Assembly (NCBI RefSeq): GCF_014235785.1
Contig: NZ_CP060137.1
Span: 1,736,001-1,800,000 of the forward strand
Source: Bacillus sp. PAMC26568
Lineage (GTDB): Bacteria > Bacillota > Bacilli > Bacillales > Bacillaceae
Direction: 5' to 3'
Length of the DNA stretch: 64,000 nucleotides
The position numbers and the translations under genes were made by a program. The notes below the pieces were generated by a model. It saw only the letters and a program-made list of their open reading frames with translations, did not search any database and was not told the origin of the DNA. Shown piece after piece: positions 36,457-45,565 of the stretch. Position 1 is the first letter of the stretch, and every line of letters starts with the position of its first letter.

Positions 36457-36958
36457 ACGAAGCAGCACGCAGAAGATTGAAGAGATTGTCAGAGTGCTTC
36501 AAAAAGGAAAGCGGATCTTTGTTATAGGGGAAGGCCGTTCAGGATTAATGGCCAAATCCTTTGCTATGCGTCTAATGCATTTAGGAGCTGAAGTTTATGT
36601 AGTAGGTGAAACCATTACACCATCTATTTCGGAAGGGGATATCCTGATAGCCGTTTCCGGGTCTGGTAAAACAAAAAACGTTGTCTGGACTGCAGAAAAA
36701 GCAAAATCTATTGGCTGCTCAATCATTGTAATAACGGCGGATACTGATGCAGCTTTAGCTTCACATGCGTCCCTGATTCTACATGTTCCTGCAGCAACAA
36801 AATATCGAAAAGAAGGCGAACAGTCAACCATACAGCCACTAGGGTCATTATTCGATCAATGTGTTCACATCCTTTTCGATGGCATCTGTCTAAAATACGC
36901 AGAGAAAAACGAAGTCAGTAACGAACAGGCTTTGCTGAAACATAGCAATATGGAATAA
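36410..36958 (+). CDS. 6-phospho-3-hexuloisomerase
   Basis: 182 residues, a single SIS domain. It contains GEGRSGLMAKSFAMRLMHLG, ILIAVSGSGKT and the C-terminal EGEQSTIQPLGSLFDQ typical of PHI (HxlB). It interconverts 3-hexulose 6-phosphate and fructose 6-phosphate and pairs with the overlapping HPS gene. Under the local operator it should be induced with the KDG genes. Confidence 0.9.
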   Translation: MNQLETILSEISTVIKRSSTQKIEEIVRVLQKGKRIFVIGEGRSGLMAKSFAMRLMHLGAEVYVVGETITPSISEGDILIAVSGSGKTKNVVWTAEKAKSIGCSIIVITADTDAALASHASLILHVPAATKYRKEGEQSTIQPLGSLFDQCVHILFDGICLKYAEKNEVSNEQALLKHSNME

Positions 36959-37411
36959 AAATATCTGATAGATGATTATTCTATAATGTATAATCTAGTT
37001 TCCATATCGGGCGGGATAACGTTATGGCTCTCATAGATCGTGAAATATATAAACAAATGAATCGATTAGAAAAAGGACCATCTTAGATGATCCTTTTATC
37101 TATTTCACTATTTTTTTTATTTTTTCGAAAGGCTTAATATAGGTAACGAAAGTCATCATTCCTAAACATAGAAGTTTCGTCCATCCCAGGACTGTTGTTA
37201 GACTAAGTCTCAAGCTGTAGATAATAATTATCGAAACTAGATCTTCTGCAACGAAGTCTTACTTAAAAAGGAGAACAAAATTTTTGTATAATTTATATAA
37301 AAAAAGACAGCTGATTTAGCTGCCTTTTTCAAAACTGGGTTTGGTGTTATGTGCACTGTTATTTATCATTTCCCGAAAAGGTTTAATTCTTTCTCTCCGG
37401 GCCTATCATCA
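36959..37411. other. Gene-free stretch with two terminator-like hairpins
   Basis: Hairpins at 37071-37098 (AAAAGGACCATC / GATGATCCTTTT) and 37301-37330 (AAAAAGACAGCT / AGCTGCCTTTTT). A 20-codon ORF at 37024-37086 runs into the first hairpin, lacks an SD and is not supported. Nothing else was seen. Confidence 0.5.
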
Positions 37412-37822
37412 TTATTTATCTTCTTCTTTCTTCTGATCATTCTCATCATCACGATCAAACCAAAGCAGTTCTTGATCCTCTTCATCGCCATTATAGTTAA
37501 TCAGTATTTCTTCTCCAGCTTTAATGTCTTTATATGCACTAAAGTTAAAGGTATGGTTTTCAAAGCTGATTTCATAAGTGGCATTAGGAGTGTAGGAGTG
37601 GTTAAACAGCATGCCGTAGCCTAAAAGTATGGCAGTATGATTCACTCCGTATTCGAATGCATAATCAGCAAGAGTTGTCTTTTCGATATGAACATGTTCT
37701 TCATTCGGATAAGGAATGACTGGTGCCTCGTGGATGAGCTCTCCTTTTGCAATATCGCGTGTTGCGAATACACCTCTATTAAATTCCCCGTTGCTTAGGG
37801 TTGATATTTTAATTTCAATCAT
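37412..37822 (-). CDS. SET-domain protein
   Basis: 136 residues, a compact SET domain: NRGVFATRDIAKGELIHE, the cofactor-binding core GYGMLFNHSYTPNA and GEEILINYNG. SET domains are SAM-dependent lysine methyltransferases; bacterial standalone versions have unknown targets. The ATG at 37822 has AGGTGA upstream; a longer in-frame start at 37906 lacks an SD. The acidic C-terminus (DRDDENDQKKEEDK) is unusual. Confidence 0.82.
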   Translation of the reverse strand: MIEIKISTLSNGEFNRGVFATRDIAKGELIHEAPVIPYPNEEHVHIEKTTLADYAFEYGVNHTAILLGYGMLFNHSYTPNATYEISFENHTFNFSAYKDIKAGEEILINYNGDEEDQELLWFDRDDENDQKKEEDK

Positions 37823-38082
37823 TTCGTCACCTGTATGATCTTTCCTGTTAAGTTTTGTTCCTATCTTAGCTTGACAGTTTAAGGGGATAAAAGCAATAGT
37901 TTTCACTGATTGTCCTAAATATTGCTTTTTATTGGGGAATTATGGTTCATCTTTACTTTGGGAGATCTCTCGAACACAAGACTAAAGAAGTCTCTTTTTT
38001 CAATCTTTTATTTGATTTAATTTATCCTGTTTTTCAGTAAACTTAGGGCAAGAATTAACTATCAGGTAAAGGAGAGATTGGA

Positions 38083-38553
38083 ATGAAACTTGCAACATTA
38101 TATGAGACACATGTCGAGACGATAAACTTAGAAAAAGCAATTGCATTTTATCAAAATTTAGAACTTGAATTGGCTGCTGTTATAAAGGAACGAAGGGCTG
38201 CTTTCTTTTGGATAGGAAATCCGTCGAATAAAGAGCAAATGCTCGGAATTTGGGAAGTGCCAGCTGAGAAATTTACTCCGTCTCATTTTGCATTTCGGTT
38301 ATCGTATGAGGAATTATTGAAAGTTCCTGAGTTTTTATCTGCTAAAGGGATCGAGCTTTCTCCTGCTTTTGGTTTAGATGCCAGTGAACCAGTTGTACAT
38401 GCGTGGATGCCATCAGCAAGCATATATTTTAAGGATCCTGATAACAATTCATTAGAATATATAACAATCCTGGAGGGGAAATCCAATTTGCAGTCTGGCA
38501 CGGTTCATTTAAGTAAATGGCTCCAAATGAATGCAGCAGATAACAGAAGGTAA
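38083..38553 (+). CDS. VOC (glyoxalase/dioxygenase) family protein
   Basis: 156 residues: two vicinal-oxygen-chelate modules, with THVETINLEKAIAFYQNLELEL at the start and YFKDPDNNSLEYITIL at the end. The final glutamate of the metal site (LEY) is present and the His at position 10 is plausible. The substrate is unknown. AAAGGAGAG SD; it shares a bidirectional terminator with ppc. Confidence 0.8.
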   Translation: MKLATLYETHVETINLEKAIAFYQNLELELAAVIKERRAAFFWIGNPSNKEQMLGIWEVPAEKFTPSHFAFRLSYEELLKVPEFLSAKGIELSPAFGLDASEPVVHAWMPSASIYFKDPDNNSLEYITILEGKSNLQSGTVHLSKWLQMNAADNRR

Positions 38554-38566
38554 GATAGAAATAAAG

Positions 38567-38597
38567 AAAATCGGACACTTAACATGTCCGATTTTTT
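38567..38597. terminator. Bidirectional terminator
   Basis: AAAATCGGACA / TGTCCGATTTTTT between the convergent VOC gene and ppc. Confidence 0.9.
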
Positions 38598-38600
38598 AGA

Positions 38601-41366
38601 TCATCCTGTATTTCGAAGCCCCGCTGCAATCCCATTAATCGTCAGCAACACTTCGCTTAATAGTTCATCGTTATTGTTTTCTTCATTCGCATCACGCAGT
38701 TTTGAAATCACTTCTACCTGGAAAAAGCTTAAAGGATCCACATAAGGATTCCGAAGTCTTACAGAATCTTGGATATTTGGCAGGTGGTCCATTAATTCTT
38801 CTTGCTGTGTAATCTCCAGCAAAATGTTTTTTGTTCGGTTGTATTCGGTTTCGATTTCTTTGAAAATACGCTCAGCTGCATGCTGATTTTCAACCATTGC
38901 GATATATTCATTAGCTGCCATCAAGTCTGCTTTTAATAATGCCATTTGAAGATTGTCGATGGTCGAGCGGAAAAACGGCCAAGCTTTGTACATTTGCTGA
39001 AGGAGTGCAAGATTCACATCATTCTTTGCATGGCTTTGTAAACCCGTTCCTGCTGCATACCATGCAGGGAGAAGCTGGCGGCTTTGCGTCCAAGCGAACA
39101 CCCATGGAATAGCGCGCAAATCTTCGAAGCGTTCGCTGCCTTTACGGCTCATTGGACGTGACCCAATGTTTAACGCACCCAATTCAGGCAAAGGTGTTGC
39201 TTGTTTGAAATAAGTTAAAAAGTCAGGATCTTTAAAGACAAGCTCTTGATACTTATTCAAAGATTCAGCTGAGATCCTATCCATGGCTTCTTCCCAGTCG
39301 TTTGTTCTGATGGAAGATTGTTCAGCCTCACTTGAGACATGTGCCGCAGCTGTAAGAAGGGTTGAAGCTGCTTGCTCAAGGCTGCGGTATGCGATGTCAT
39401 ATAGAGCATATCGTGAAGAAAGTACTTCACCTTGCTCTGTTATTTTCACGCCATCTCCCAATGTTTCAGCAGGCTGAGAAAGCAGGCTGCGATTGAGTGG
39501 ACCGCCGCCTCGGCCTAAAGAACCCCCGCGGCCATGGAAAAACTTCAAACGGATGTTGTACGTTTTCGCCATCTCATGAATTTCCTGCTGGGCTTTGTAT
39601 AGTTTCCAATTAGCTGTAAGAGTACCGCCATCTTTACTTCCATCGGAATAGCCAAGCATGATTTCCTGAAGGTTATTTTGTTCATTTAAGTGTTTTCGGT
39701 AAAAGTCTAATTGAAAGAGCTGCTCCATGATTTTTGGGCCAGCAATAAGGTCATCAATCGTTTCAAGCAGGGGAGCAACGTTTAATTTGCTCTCAATTCG
39801 GCCATCAGGATGCAGACGGTAAATTCCAGCTTCTTTTGCAAGCACCATTACTTCAAGCAAGTCACTTGCAGATTGTGTCATGCTTATTAAATATACTTCA
39901 ATTGAACGTTCTCCAAATTCTTTATGTGCATTTCGGATCATTTGGAACACTTCTAAAACATCCTGTGTTTCTTTCGAATAATCCTCTGTAAATGAAACAA
40001 GAGGTCTTGGATCTTGAAGGACGTTTCCAAGCAGCTTCATTTTTTCATTTTCAGACAAACTGGAGTAATCTTCTGCAAGCTTTACAGAATGAAAGATTTC
40101 TTTAATCGCTGCTTCATGCTCACCGCTGTGATTGCGAATATCAAGTGTTGCGAGATGAAAGCCGAAAAGTTCAACCTGCCTTATAAGCTCCCGCAAACTT
40201 TTCAATTCATATCCTTTTGGATGGTGAAGCATAACACTCTTTTGAATCAATCTAAGATCGAAAAGAAACTCTTCAGCCGTTTTATAACGGACTTCACTTT
40301 GCGCATCAAGTTTTTTTAGCATGATTGTTAATTTACAGCGATAAACTTCATCTTCAATTTGCCATTTTTCGTTTTGATTCAAAATGGATGCTTCATTTTC
40401 AATCGATTTCAGCAATTCTGCGCTGACTGACACTCTTTTTGTAGACTGACTCAGCCGCTTCCTTAATTGCTTGAGAGATTCCTTGTATTTTCGAATAGCC
40501 AGAGTCCGCTGTTTCGTTAAGGTCTTCCATGTAATCTCAGGGGTTACATTTGGATTGCCGTCGCGGTCTCCGCCAATCCATGAACCGAAGCGAAGGAAAT
40601 TTGGAACCTCCCAATTTTCTTCAGGGTAATAATCCAGCAAACAATCTTCTAGTTCTTGATGAAGCTTTGGGAGGACTTCAAATAATGTCTCATCAAAATA
40701 ATACAAGCCATTTGCAACTTCATCCATAACAGTAGGCTTTCGGTCACGCAGCTCATCAGTTTGCCACAGGATGACGACTTCGTTAAATAGTCTATCTTCA
40801 AGCTCTTGGCGCTCACGATTAGTTATGACAGGCTGATCCAAACTTTTAAGCAAGGCAGCGATTCGTTTATGAATTTCAAGAACACTTCTTCTAGTTGCTT
40901 CAGTTGGATGTGCTGTGATAATAAGCTCTAAGGATAGGGTTTTCAGCAATTTTTGAATCACATCTGATGAAATACCATTCTCCTTTAAAGAAGCAACAGC
41001 ATTTTCTAGTGAGCCAGGCTGTTTTACAGACTCCTCCTGAAATTGATAATCACGGCGCCTTCTAATGCGATGATTTTGTTCGGCGATATTAACTAGATGA
41101 AAGTATACGGCAAATGCACGGATCACTTGCTTTCTCACAGGAGGTTCAAGTGTAGATATTTCCTCCTTCAATTTTGCATAGTTGGAATAGTCCTCATTAT
41201 TGCGAAGGGATTTTGTCATCTCACGAATCGTTTCCACTTTTTCTAAAAGGGTTGGTCCGCCCTGATGAACAAGTACATCTCCCAATAGCTTGCCCAAAAA
41301 CTTCACATCTCGGCGAAGAGCAGCATTATGATCTCGGTCTTTTATCGTTTTGGTTTTAGTTGTCAT
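38601..41366 (-). CDS. ppc: Phosphoenolpyruvate carboxylase
   Basis: 921 residues, full length. Catalytic signatures: ITAHPTEATRRS, LRFGSWIGGDRDGNPNVT, MLGYSDGSKDGG, KFFHGRGGSLGRGGGP and NIGSRPMSRK, ending RNTG. It converts PEP and bicarbonate to oxaloacetate, refilling the TCA cycle. Ppc is not universal in Bacillus (B. subtilis relies on pyruvate carboxylase). Single gene, with an AGAGGTGC SD. Confidence 0.97.
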   Translation of the reverse strand: MTTKTKTIKDRDHNAALRRDVKFLGKLLGDVLVHQGGPTLLEKVETIREMTKSLRNNEDYSNYAKLKEEISTLEPPVRKQVIRAFAVYFHLVNIAEQNHRIRRRRDYQFQEESVKQPGSLENAVASLKENGISSDVIQKLLKTLSLELIITAHPTEATRRSVLEIHKRIAALLKSLDQPVITNRERQELEDRLFNEVVILWQTDELRDRKPTVMDEVANGLYYFDETLFEVLPKLHQELEDCLLDYYPEENWEVPNFLRFGSWIGGDRDGNPNVTPEITWKTLTKQRTLAIRKYKESLKQLRKRLSQSTKRVSVSAELLKSIENEASILNQNEKWQIEDEVYRCKLTIMLKKLDAQSEVRYKTAEEFLFDLRLIQKSVMLHHPKGYELKSLRELIRQVELFGFHLATLDIRNHSGEHEAAIKEIFHSVKLAEDYSSLSENEKMKLLGNVLQDPRPLVSFTEDYSKETQDVLEVFQMIRNAHKEFGERSIEVYLISMTQSASDLLEVMVLAKEAGIYRLHPDGRIESKLNVAPLLETIDDLIAGPKIMEQLFQLDFYRKHLNEQNNLQEIMLGYSDGSKDGGTLTANWKLYKAQQEIHEMAKTYNIRLKFFHGRGGSLGRGGGPLNRSLLSQPAETLGDGVKITEQGEVLSSRYALYDIAYRSLEQAASTLLTAAAHVSSEAEQSSIRTNDWEEAMDRISAESLNKYQELVFKDPDFLTYFKQATPLPELGALNIGSRPMSRKGSERFEDLRAIPWVFAWTQSRQLLPAWYAAGTGLQSHAKNDVNLALLQQMYKAWPFFRSTIDNLQMALLKADLMAANEYIAMVENQHAAERIFKEIETEYNRTKNILLEITQQEELMDHLPNIQDSVRLRNPYVDPLSFFQVEVISKLRDANEENNNDELLSEVLLTINGIAAGLRNTG

Positions 41367-41677
41367 GTATGCACCTCTTATTCTGGAAAGGATTCCATAT
41401 TCTTTCCGTGTTTTTTGAAAATTAAAATAATGATAAGTTTACCATGAATCACAGAATAATTCATAGTAAACATCCTCGTATCTTGAAAATTTATAGATTT
41501 GCTGGAAAAGAGAGGTTAGTTTTTAAAGGTATACCCTGATTGTGGAATATTATGTTAAAATTTTAAGAGCATGTTAAAGCGTGTGTCATTTTTTGGCACA
41601 CGAAGAATCCCACTATATTTATTAAGAGCAGAAAGCAGTAATATCTTGATCTTTTAAAAAAAGGAGTTTTGAAATAA
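41367..41677. other. Intergenic region between ppc and Nudix gene
   Basis: No ORF is supported. It holds the divergent promoter regions and a hairpin CGTGTG / CACACG at 41580-41602 that lacks a T-run. Confidence 0.4.
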
Positions 41678-42088
41678 ATGAAAAGAGTAGATGTAACATA
41701 TGTCCTTCTAAATGATGATCACAAAAATGTATTGATGGTCAAAAACAAAGGAGAGAAATCTTCATACTATACACTTCCAGGGGGAGCAGTTGAACAGGGA
41801 GAAACTCTTAAAGAAGCCGCTTTACGTGAGGTAAAAGAAGAAACTGGTTTAGATGTGCAAATAAATGATGTTTTATCTGTAAGCGAAGCGTTTTTTGAAG
41901 AAAGAGGGCATCATGTGATCTTCTTTACGTTCAGCGGGAAAATAATAGGGGGAGAAATCCATTTATCAAGACCAGAAGAGATTGAGGAGATTACCTGGAT
42001 GGATTCTAAAATAGCTAATGAATACGTACAAATAGATAGTAAGGCAACTGTCCCATATATTCTTCGAGGAACGATACCTAAAGCTTAA
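41678..42088 (+). CDS. Nudix hydrolase
   Basis: 136 residues with a complete Nudix box, GGAVEQGETLKEAALREVKEETGL, holding all catalytic residues. Nudix enzymes cleave nucleoside diphosphate derivatives; the substrate here is unknown. AAAGGAG SD; monocistronic. Unlike the Nudix remnant near 18.4 kb it is intact. Confidence 0.88.
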   Translation: MKRVDVTYVLLNDDHKNVLMVKNKGEKSSYYTLPGGAVEQGETLKEAALREVKEETGLDVQINDVLSVSEAFFEERGHHVIFFTFSGKIIGGEIHLSRPEEIEEITWMDSKIANEYVQIDSKATVPYILRGTIPKA

Positions 42089-42160
42089 AAAGATAGGATC
42101 CTTTAAGTAACGAAAAAGATTGTGAACGGTTTTGTAAAAAAAGATAATCATTTCAATTTA

Positions 42161-42193
42161 GTAAAGCATCACAGCATATGCGATGATGCTTTA
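42161..42193. terminator. Bidirectional terminator-like hairpin
   Basis: GTAAAGCATC / GATGCTTTAC perfect 10-bp stem between convergent genes. Confidence 0.7.
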
Positions 42194-42256
42194 CAGCTAA
42201 AAACCTACAATTTATCTCCATTCTTGATCAATCCCCAAAAATTTAAAGTATTTTAA

Positions 42257-42976
42257 TCATTTATTTTCTCCTAAGCCAGTTAAGAAATACTCACTCAATT
42301 CACTTTTAATTCGTGTAATATGTTCCTCCACAAGCTGTTTTGCTAATGTTGAGTTTCCGGAAGCGATTGCCGCATATATTTTTTTATGTTCATCAATTGT
42401 ATCATGAGCCCTGTCAGGGTCAGAAAGACGGTGTCTGCGCGTTGCTCGGATTGTATCTTCCATTTGTTCGCTTAATGTCTGTATCAACTCTATAAATAAT
42501 GAATTGTGAGTTGCCTGAACAATATTCAGATGAAAATTGAAGTCTGCCTTCAAGCCAGATTCCACATCGTTTTTTGAGGCTGCCATCAATTCGAGAGCTT
42601 TTCGAAGTTTGTTTAACTCTTGAGAAGTCGCCCGCTGAGCGGCAAGGTATGCAGAGTCAGCTTCGATTGCACGGCGCAGCTCAAGCATTTCATAGACAAG
42701 GTGGTTTTCAGCTTTGCTGATAACGGCTGAAAGTTCTTCAGAAGTACAAGGGAAGCCTGTTTTTTTTATGTAGCTTCCGCCGCCCTGTCTGATTTCGATT
42801 ACTCCGTTTATCTCCAAAATGCGAAGAGCTTCTCTGATTGATGTGCGGCTGACATTAAAACGGCTTGCCAATTCACGTTCAGGAGGCAGTTTATCCCCTT
42901 GTTTTAATTCTCCATTCAGAAAAAATTCTTTTAGCTGTTCGACTATGACTTCATAAATTCGTTTCTTTTGCTTCAT
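42257..42976 (-). CDS. FadR-type GntR regulator (LutR/GlcC-like)
   Basis: 239 residues. The winged helix (GDKLPPERELASRFNVSRTSIREALRILEINGVIEI, wing QGGGSYI) is followed by an all-helical FCD ligand domain with the metal-site pattern FNFHLNIV and EHKKIYAAI. It is divergent from a glycolate/lactate oxidase gene whose promoter has two TGGTNNNACC sites, the operator type of FadR-group regulators. It is probably induced by a 2-hydroxy acid. The ATG at 42976 is chosen with AGGAAGTGA as SD. Confidence 0.85.
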   Translation of the reverse strand: MKQKKRIYEVIVEQLKEFFLNGELKQGDKLPPERELASRFNVSRTSIREALRILEINGVIEIRQGGGSYIKKTGFPCTSEELSAVISKAENHLVYEMLELRRAIEADSAYLAAQRATSQELNKLRKALELMAASKNDVESGLKADFNFHLNIVQATHNSLFIELIQTLSEQMEDTIRATRRHRLSDPDRAHDTIDEHKKIYAAIASGNSTLAKQLVEEHITRIKSELSEYFLTGLGENK

Positions 42977-43011
42977 CTTAATTTTCACTTCCTAAAAGAT
43001 AGAATGATTTA

Positions 43012-43077
43012 TTGTATTTTTCAGATAATTAAGTATAATTGAAAGTGGTTAGACCAATGTGTTGATTGGTAGGACCT
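43012..43077 (+). promoter_or_regulatory. glcD promoter and two FadR-type operators
   Basis: TTGTAT (43012-43017), 16 bases, TATAAT (43034-43039). Downstream lie TGGTTAGACCA (43046-43056) and TGGTAGGACCT (43067-43077), whose centres are 21 bases apart, i.e. two helical turns, suited to cooperative repression by the divergent GntR protein. Confidence 0.7.
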
Positions 43078-43102
43078 ATTGTCTTTTATTATAAACGATC
43101 TA

Positions 43103-43117
43103 TTGCAAGCGTTTACA
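43103..43117 (+). promoter_or_regulatory. cre site (CcpA)
   Basis: TTGCAAGCGTTTACA fits WTGNAANCGNWNNCW at every position. It lies in the leader, so roadblock-type carbon catabolite repression of the oxidase-transporter operon is expected. Confidence 0.8.
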
Positions 43118-43142
43118 TAAAAAATTCAAGGGAGAGATCACA

Positions 43143-44537
43143 ATGAAAATGGCTGCAGAAAATATAGTAGATGCTCTTAAACATATTCTTCCTGAAAGCG
43201 GGGTATCAGTCAATCAGACAGTTAGAGAACAGCACAGCAGAGATGAATCGTATCATGCTCCAAGTCTGCCGGATATCGTTGTTTTTCCAGAGACAACACT
43301 CCAGGTGAGTGAGATTATGAGACTTGCAAACAAATATCAGGTTCCAGTAGTGCCATTTGGACTTGGATCCAGCTTGGAAGGGCATGTTATTCCCTATGAC
43401 TTAGGAATTACCATTGATTTTTCTCTCATGAATAAAATCATTGAAGTAAGAGAGAATGATTTTCTTGTAAAAGTACAGCCAGGCGTTACACGCTCACAGT
43501 TAAATAAAGAGCTGAAAAAATATGGTTTGTTTTTCACGGTGGACCCTGGTGCTGATGCTACTCTCGGCGGGATGGCTGCCACAAATGCAAGCGGCACAAC
43601 ATCTGTTAAATATGGGGTCATGCGTGACCAAGTGAGAGATTTGGAAACGGTCCTTGCAGACGGGACGATCATCCATACCGGCAATTTAGCTGAAAAATCA
43701 TCATCTGGCTATCATTTAAACGGTATTTTTGTAGGTTCAGAGGGAACGCTTGGCTGTTTTACCGAATTGACACTAAAAGTTTACGGGATACCTGAGCACA
43801 TCATGGCAGCAAGAGCTTCTTTTCCAACTGTAAATGATGCTGTAGGAGCTGTCGTTGCTATTTTACAAGCGGGTATTCCTATTGCAAGAGTTGAGCTTAT
43901 TGATGAACCATCCATGAAACAGGTAAACCAATTTAGTGAGACTGCCTATTTAGAAATACCAACTCTATTTTTGGAGTTTCATGGGAATGAAGCAGGACTT
44001 AGACAGGACGTAGAATTCACTAAAGAGCTAGTATCTGATTTTCGCTGTGAAAGCATCGATTTTGAGAAAGATAATGCGGGGCGAAACAAGCTGTGGGAAG
44101 CAAGGCACCATTTAGCTTATGCCTATGTCCATGGATATCCGGGGAAAAAGCTTATGGTTACGGATGTCTGTCTGCCGATTTCGGAGCTCTCAGGTGCGAT
44201 TCGTCATGCAAGGGAGACGATAGACACTTTAGGACTTAACGGTGGCATTGTCGGCCATGTTGGAGATGGAAATTTTCATGTTCTCTTGATGCTTGATACG
44301 AGTGATCCATTAGAAGTAAACAAGGCTGATCAATTAAACGAAGCAATCGTTTTGTATGCTCTTGAACGCGGAGGGACTTGTACAGGCGAGCATGGAGTCG
44401 GTGTCGGCAAACAAAAGTATCAGGAAAAAGAGCATGGTGAAGCACTCCGTGTGATGGAAAAAATAAAACAAGCATTAGATCCGCTTAATATCCTCAATCC
44501 AAATAAAATTGTAAAAAACAAGGGTGTGACTCTATGA
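43143..44537 (+). CDS. FAD-linked glycolate/D-lactate oxidase (GlcD family)
   Basis: 464 residues. The FAD_binding_4 domain contains VVPFGLGSSLEGH, VDPGADATLGGMAATNASG and FVGSEGTLGCFTELTL. The C-terminal FAD oxidase domain has VGHVGDGNFH and GEHGVGVGKQKY. It should oxidise a 2-hydroxy acid (D-lactate or glycolate) to the keto acid, feeding electrons to the membrane. Which substrate is used is not decided by sequence. It overlaps the transporter gene by 4 bases (ATGA). Control is by a GntR protein plus cre. Confidence 0.88.
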   Translation: MKMAAENIVDALKHILPESGVSVNQTVREQHSRDESYHAPSLPDIVVFPETTLQVSEIMRLANKYQVPVVPFGLGSSLEGHVIPYDLGITIDFSLMNKIIEVRENDFLVKVQPGVTRSQLNKELKKYGLFFTVDPGADATLGGMAATNASGTTSVKYGVMRDQVRDLETVLADGTIIHTGNLAEKSSSGYHLNGIFVGSEGTLGCFTELTLKVYGIPEHIMAARASFPTVNDAVGAVVAILQAGIPIARVELIDEPSMKQVNQFSETAYLEIPTLFLEFHGNEAGLRQDVEFTKELVSDFRCESIDFEKDNAGRNKLWEARHHLAYAYVHGYPGKKLMVTDVCLPISELSGAIRHARETIDTLGLNGGIVGHVGDGNFHVLLMLDTSDPLEVNKADQLNEAIVLYALERGGTCTGEHGVGVGKQKYQEKEHGEALRVMEKIKQALDPLNILNPNKIVKNKGVTL

Positions 44538-45508
44538 AACTATTAGAAGCAATCAGCAGCTTAGCAGGAAAATATTTTGCAGTATGGGTCATATGTATCG
44601 CATGCATTGCCTTTATGATTCCTGCACCTTTTCTATGGCTAAATGGATATATCACGATTTTGCTCGGCATTGTCATGTTTGGAATGGGCCTTACTCTTAA
44701 GGCGGTAGATTTTAAAATTGTTTTAACAAAACCGTTGCCGGTGATAATCGGTGTTTGTGCCCAATTTATTATTATGCCATCTGTTGCTTTCCTGCTTGCT
44801 TATGGAATGAATTTACCTCCTGAATTAGCAGCAGGTCTAGTTCTCCTCGGCTCTGTTCCAGGCGGCACGGCCTCAAACGTGATGGTCTATCTTGCAAAAG
44901 GGAATCTTCCATTGTCAATTGCTATGACATCACTATCAACATTAATTGCGCCAATTGCCACACCATTAATTTTGCTTTTGCTTGCAGGTCAATGGATGCC
45001 AATCGATCCCGTTTTGATGTTCGTATCAATTACGCAGGTTATTATCGTACCAATCATTTTGGGTATCGCAATAAGGAAATTTTTCAGAACGGGCGTTGAC
45101 AAAAGCCTTTCAGTTATCCCTCTTATTTCTGTTTTGGCTATTATCATCATTGTTTCAGCAGTTATTTCTGCAAATGTTGAGAGTATTGCAGAGTCGGGAT
45201 TGCTTATTATCTCTGCAGTTATCCTTCATAACACATTCGGCCTTTTGCTCGGTTATTTAACCGCGTTAATGCTGGGCCTGGATGAAGGAACAAGAAGAGC
45301 CATTTCAATTGAAGTAGGGATGCAAAACTCCGGATTAGGTGTTGCACTAGCGAGCGCCCATTTTGGTCCGCTTGCAGCGTTGCCAAGCGTTCTTGGGGCA
45401 GTATGGCATAACATTTCAGGTCCGATTCTTGCTACGTTCTGGTCGAAAAAACCTGTAGTGGAAAAGAAAGAGAATTGGTCAGCTAAGACTATAAATGCAA
45501 AACTATAA
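44534..45508 (+). CDS. Bile acid:sodium symporter family (BASS) transporter
   Basis: 324 residues with nine to ten membrane segments. The family motif ELAAGLVLLGSVPGGTASNVMVYLAKGN and the second-repeat motif SIEVGMQNSGLGVALAS are both present, as in YocS-like proteins. Some BASS members carry 2-keto acids or glycolate (known for plant plastid BASS2 and BASS6). Being translationally coupled to a GlcD-type oxidase, it probably moves the same 2-hydroxy acid or its product; this is inference. Confidence 0.85.
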   Translation: MKLLEAISSLAGKYFAVWVICIACIAFMIPAPFLWLNGYITILLGIVMFGMGLTLKAVDFKIVLTKPLPVIIGVCAQFIIMPSVAFLLAYGMNLPPELAAGLVLLGSVPGGTASNVMVYLAKGNLPLSIAMTSLSTLIAPIATPLILLLLAGQWMPIDPVLMFVSITQVIIVPIILGIAIRKFFRTGVDKSLSVIPLISVLAIIIIVSAVISANVESIAESGLLIISAVILHNTFGLLLGYLTALMLGLDEGTRRAISIEVGMQNSGLGVALASAHFGPLAALPSVLGAVWHNISGPILATFWSKKPVVEKKENWSAKTINAKL

Positions 45509-45550
45509 AAAAGAGATTCACAATGGCAAATCATTGTGAATCTCTTTATT
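45508..45550. terminator. Bidirectional terminator
   Basis: AAAGAGATTCACAATG / CATTGTGAATCTCTTT perfect 16-bp stem between the convergent transporter and citA genes. Confidence 0.92.
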
Positions 45551-45565
45551 TCATAGAATTAGAAC

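Noticed and set aside
37024-37086. 20-codon ORF MALIDREIYKQMNRLEKGPS
   Set aside because: No SD; its 3' end forms a terminator stem.
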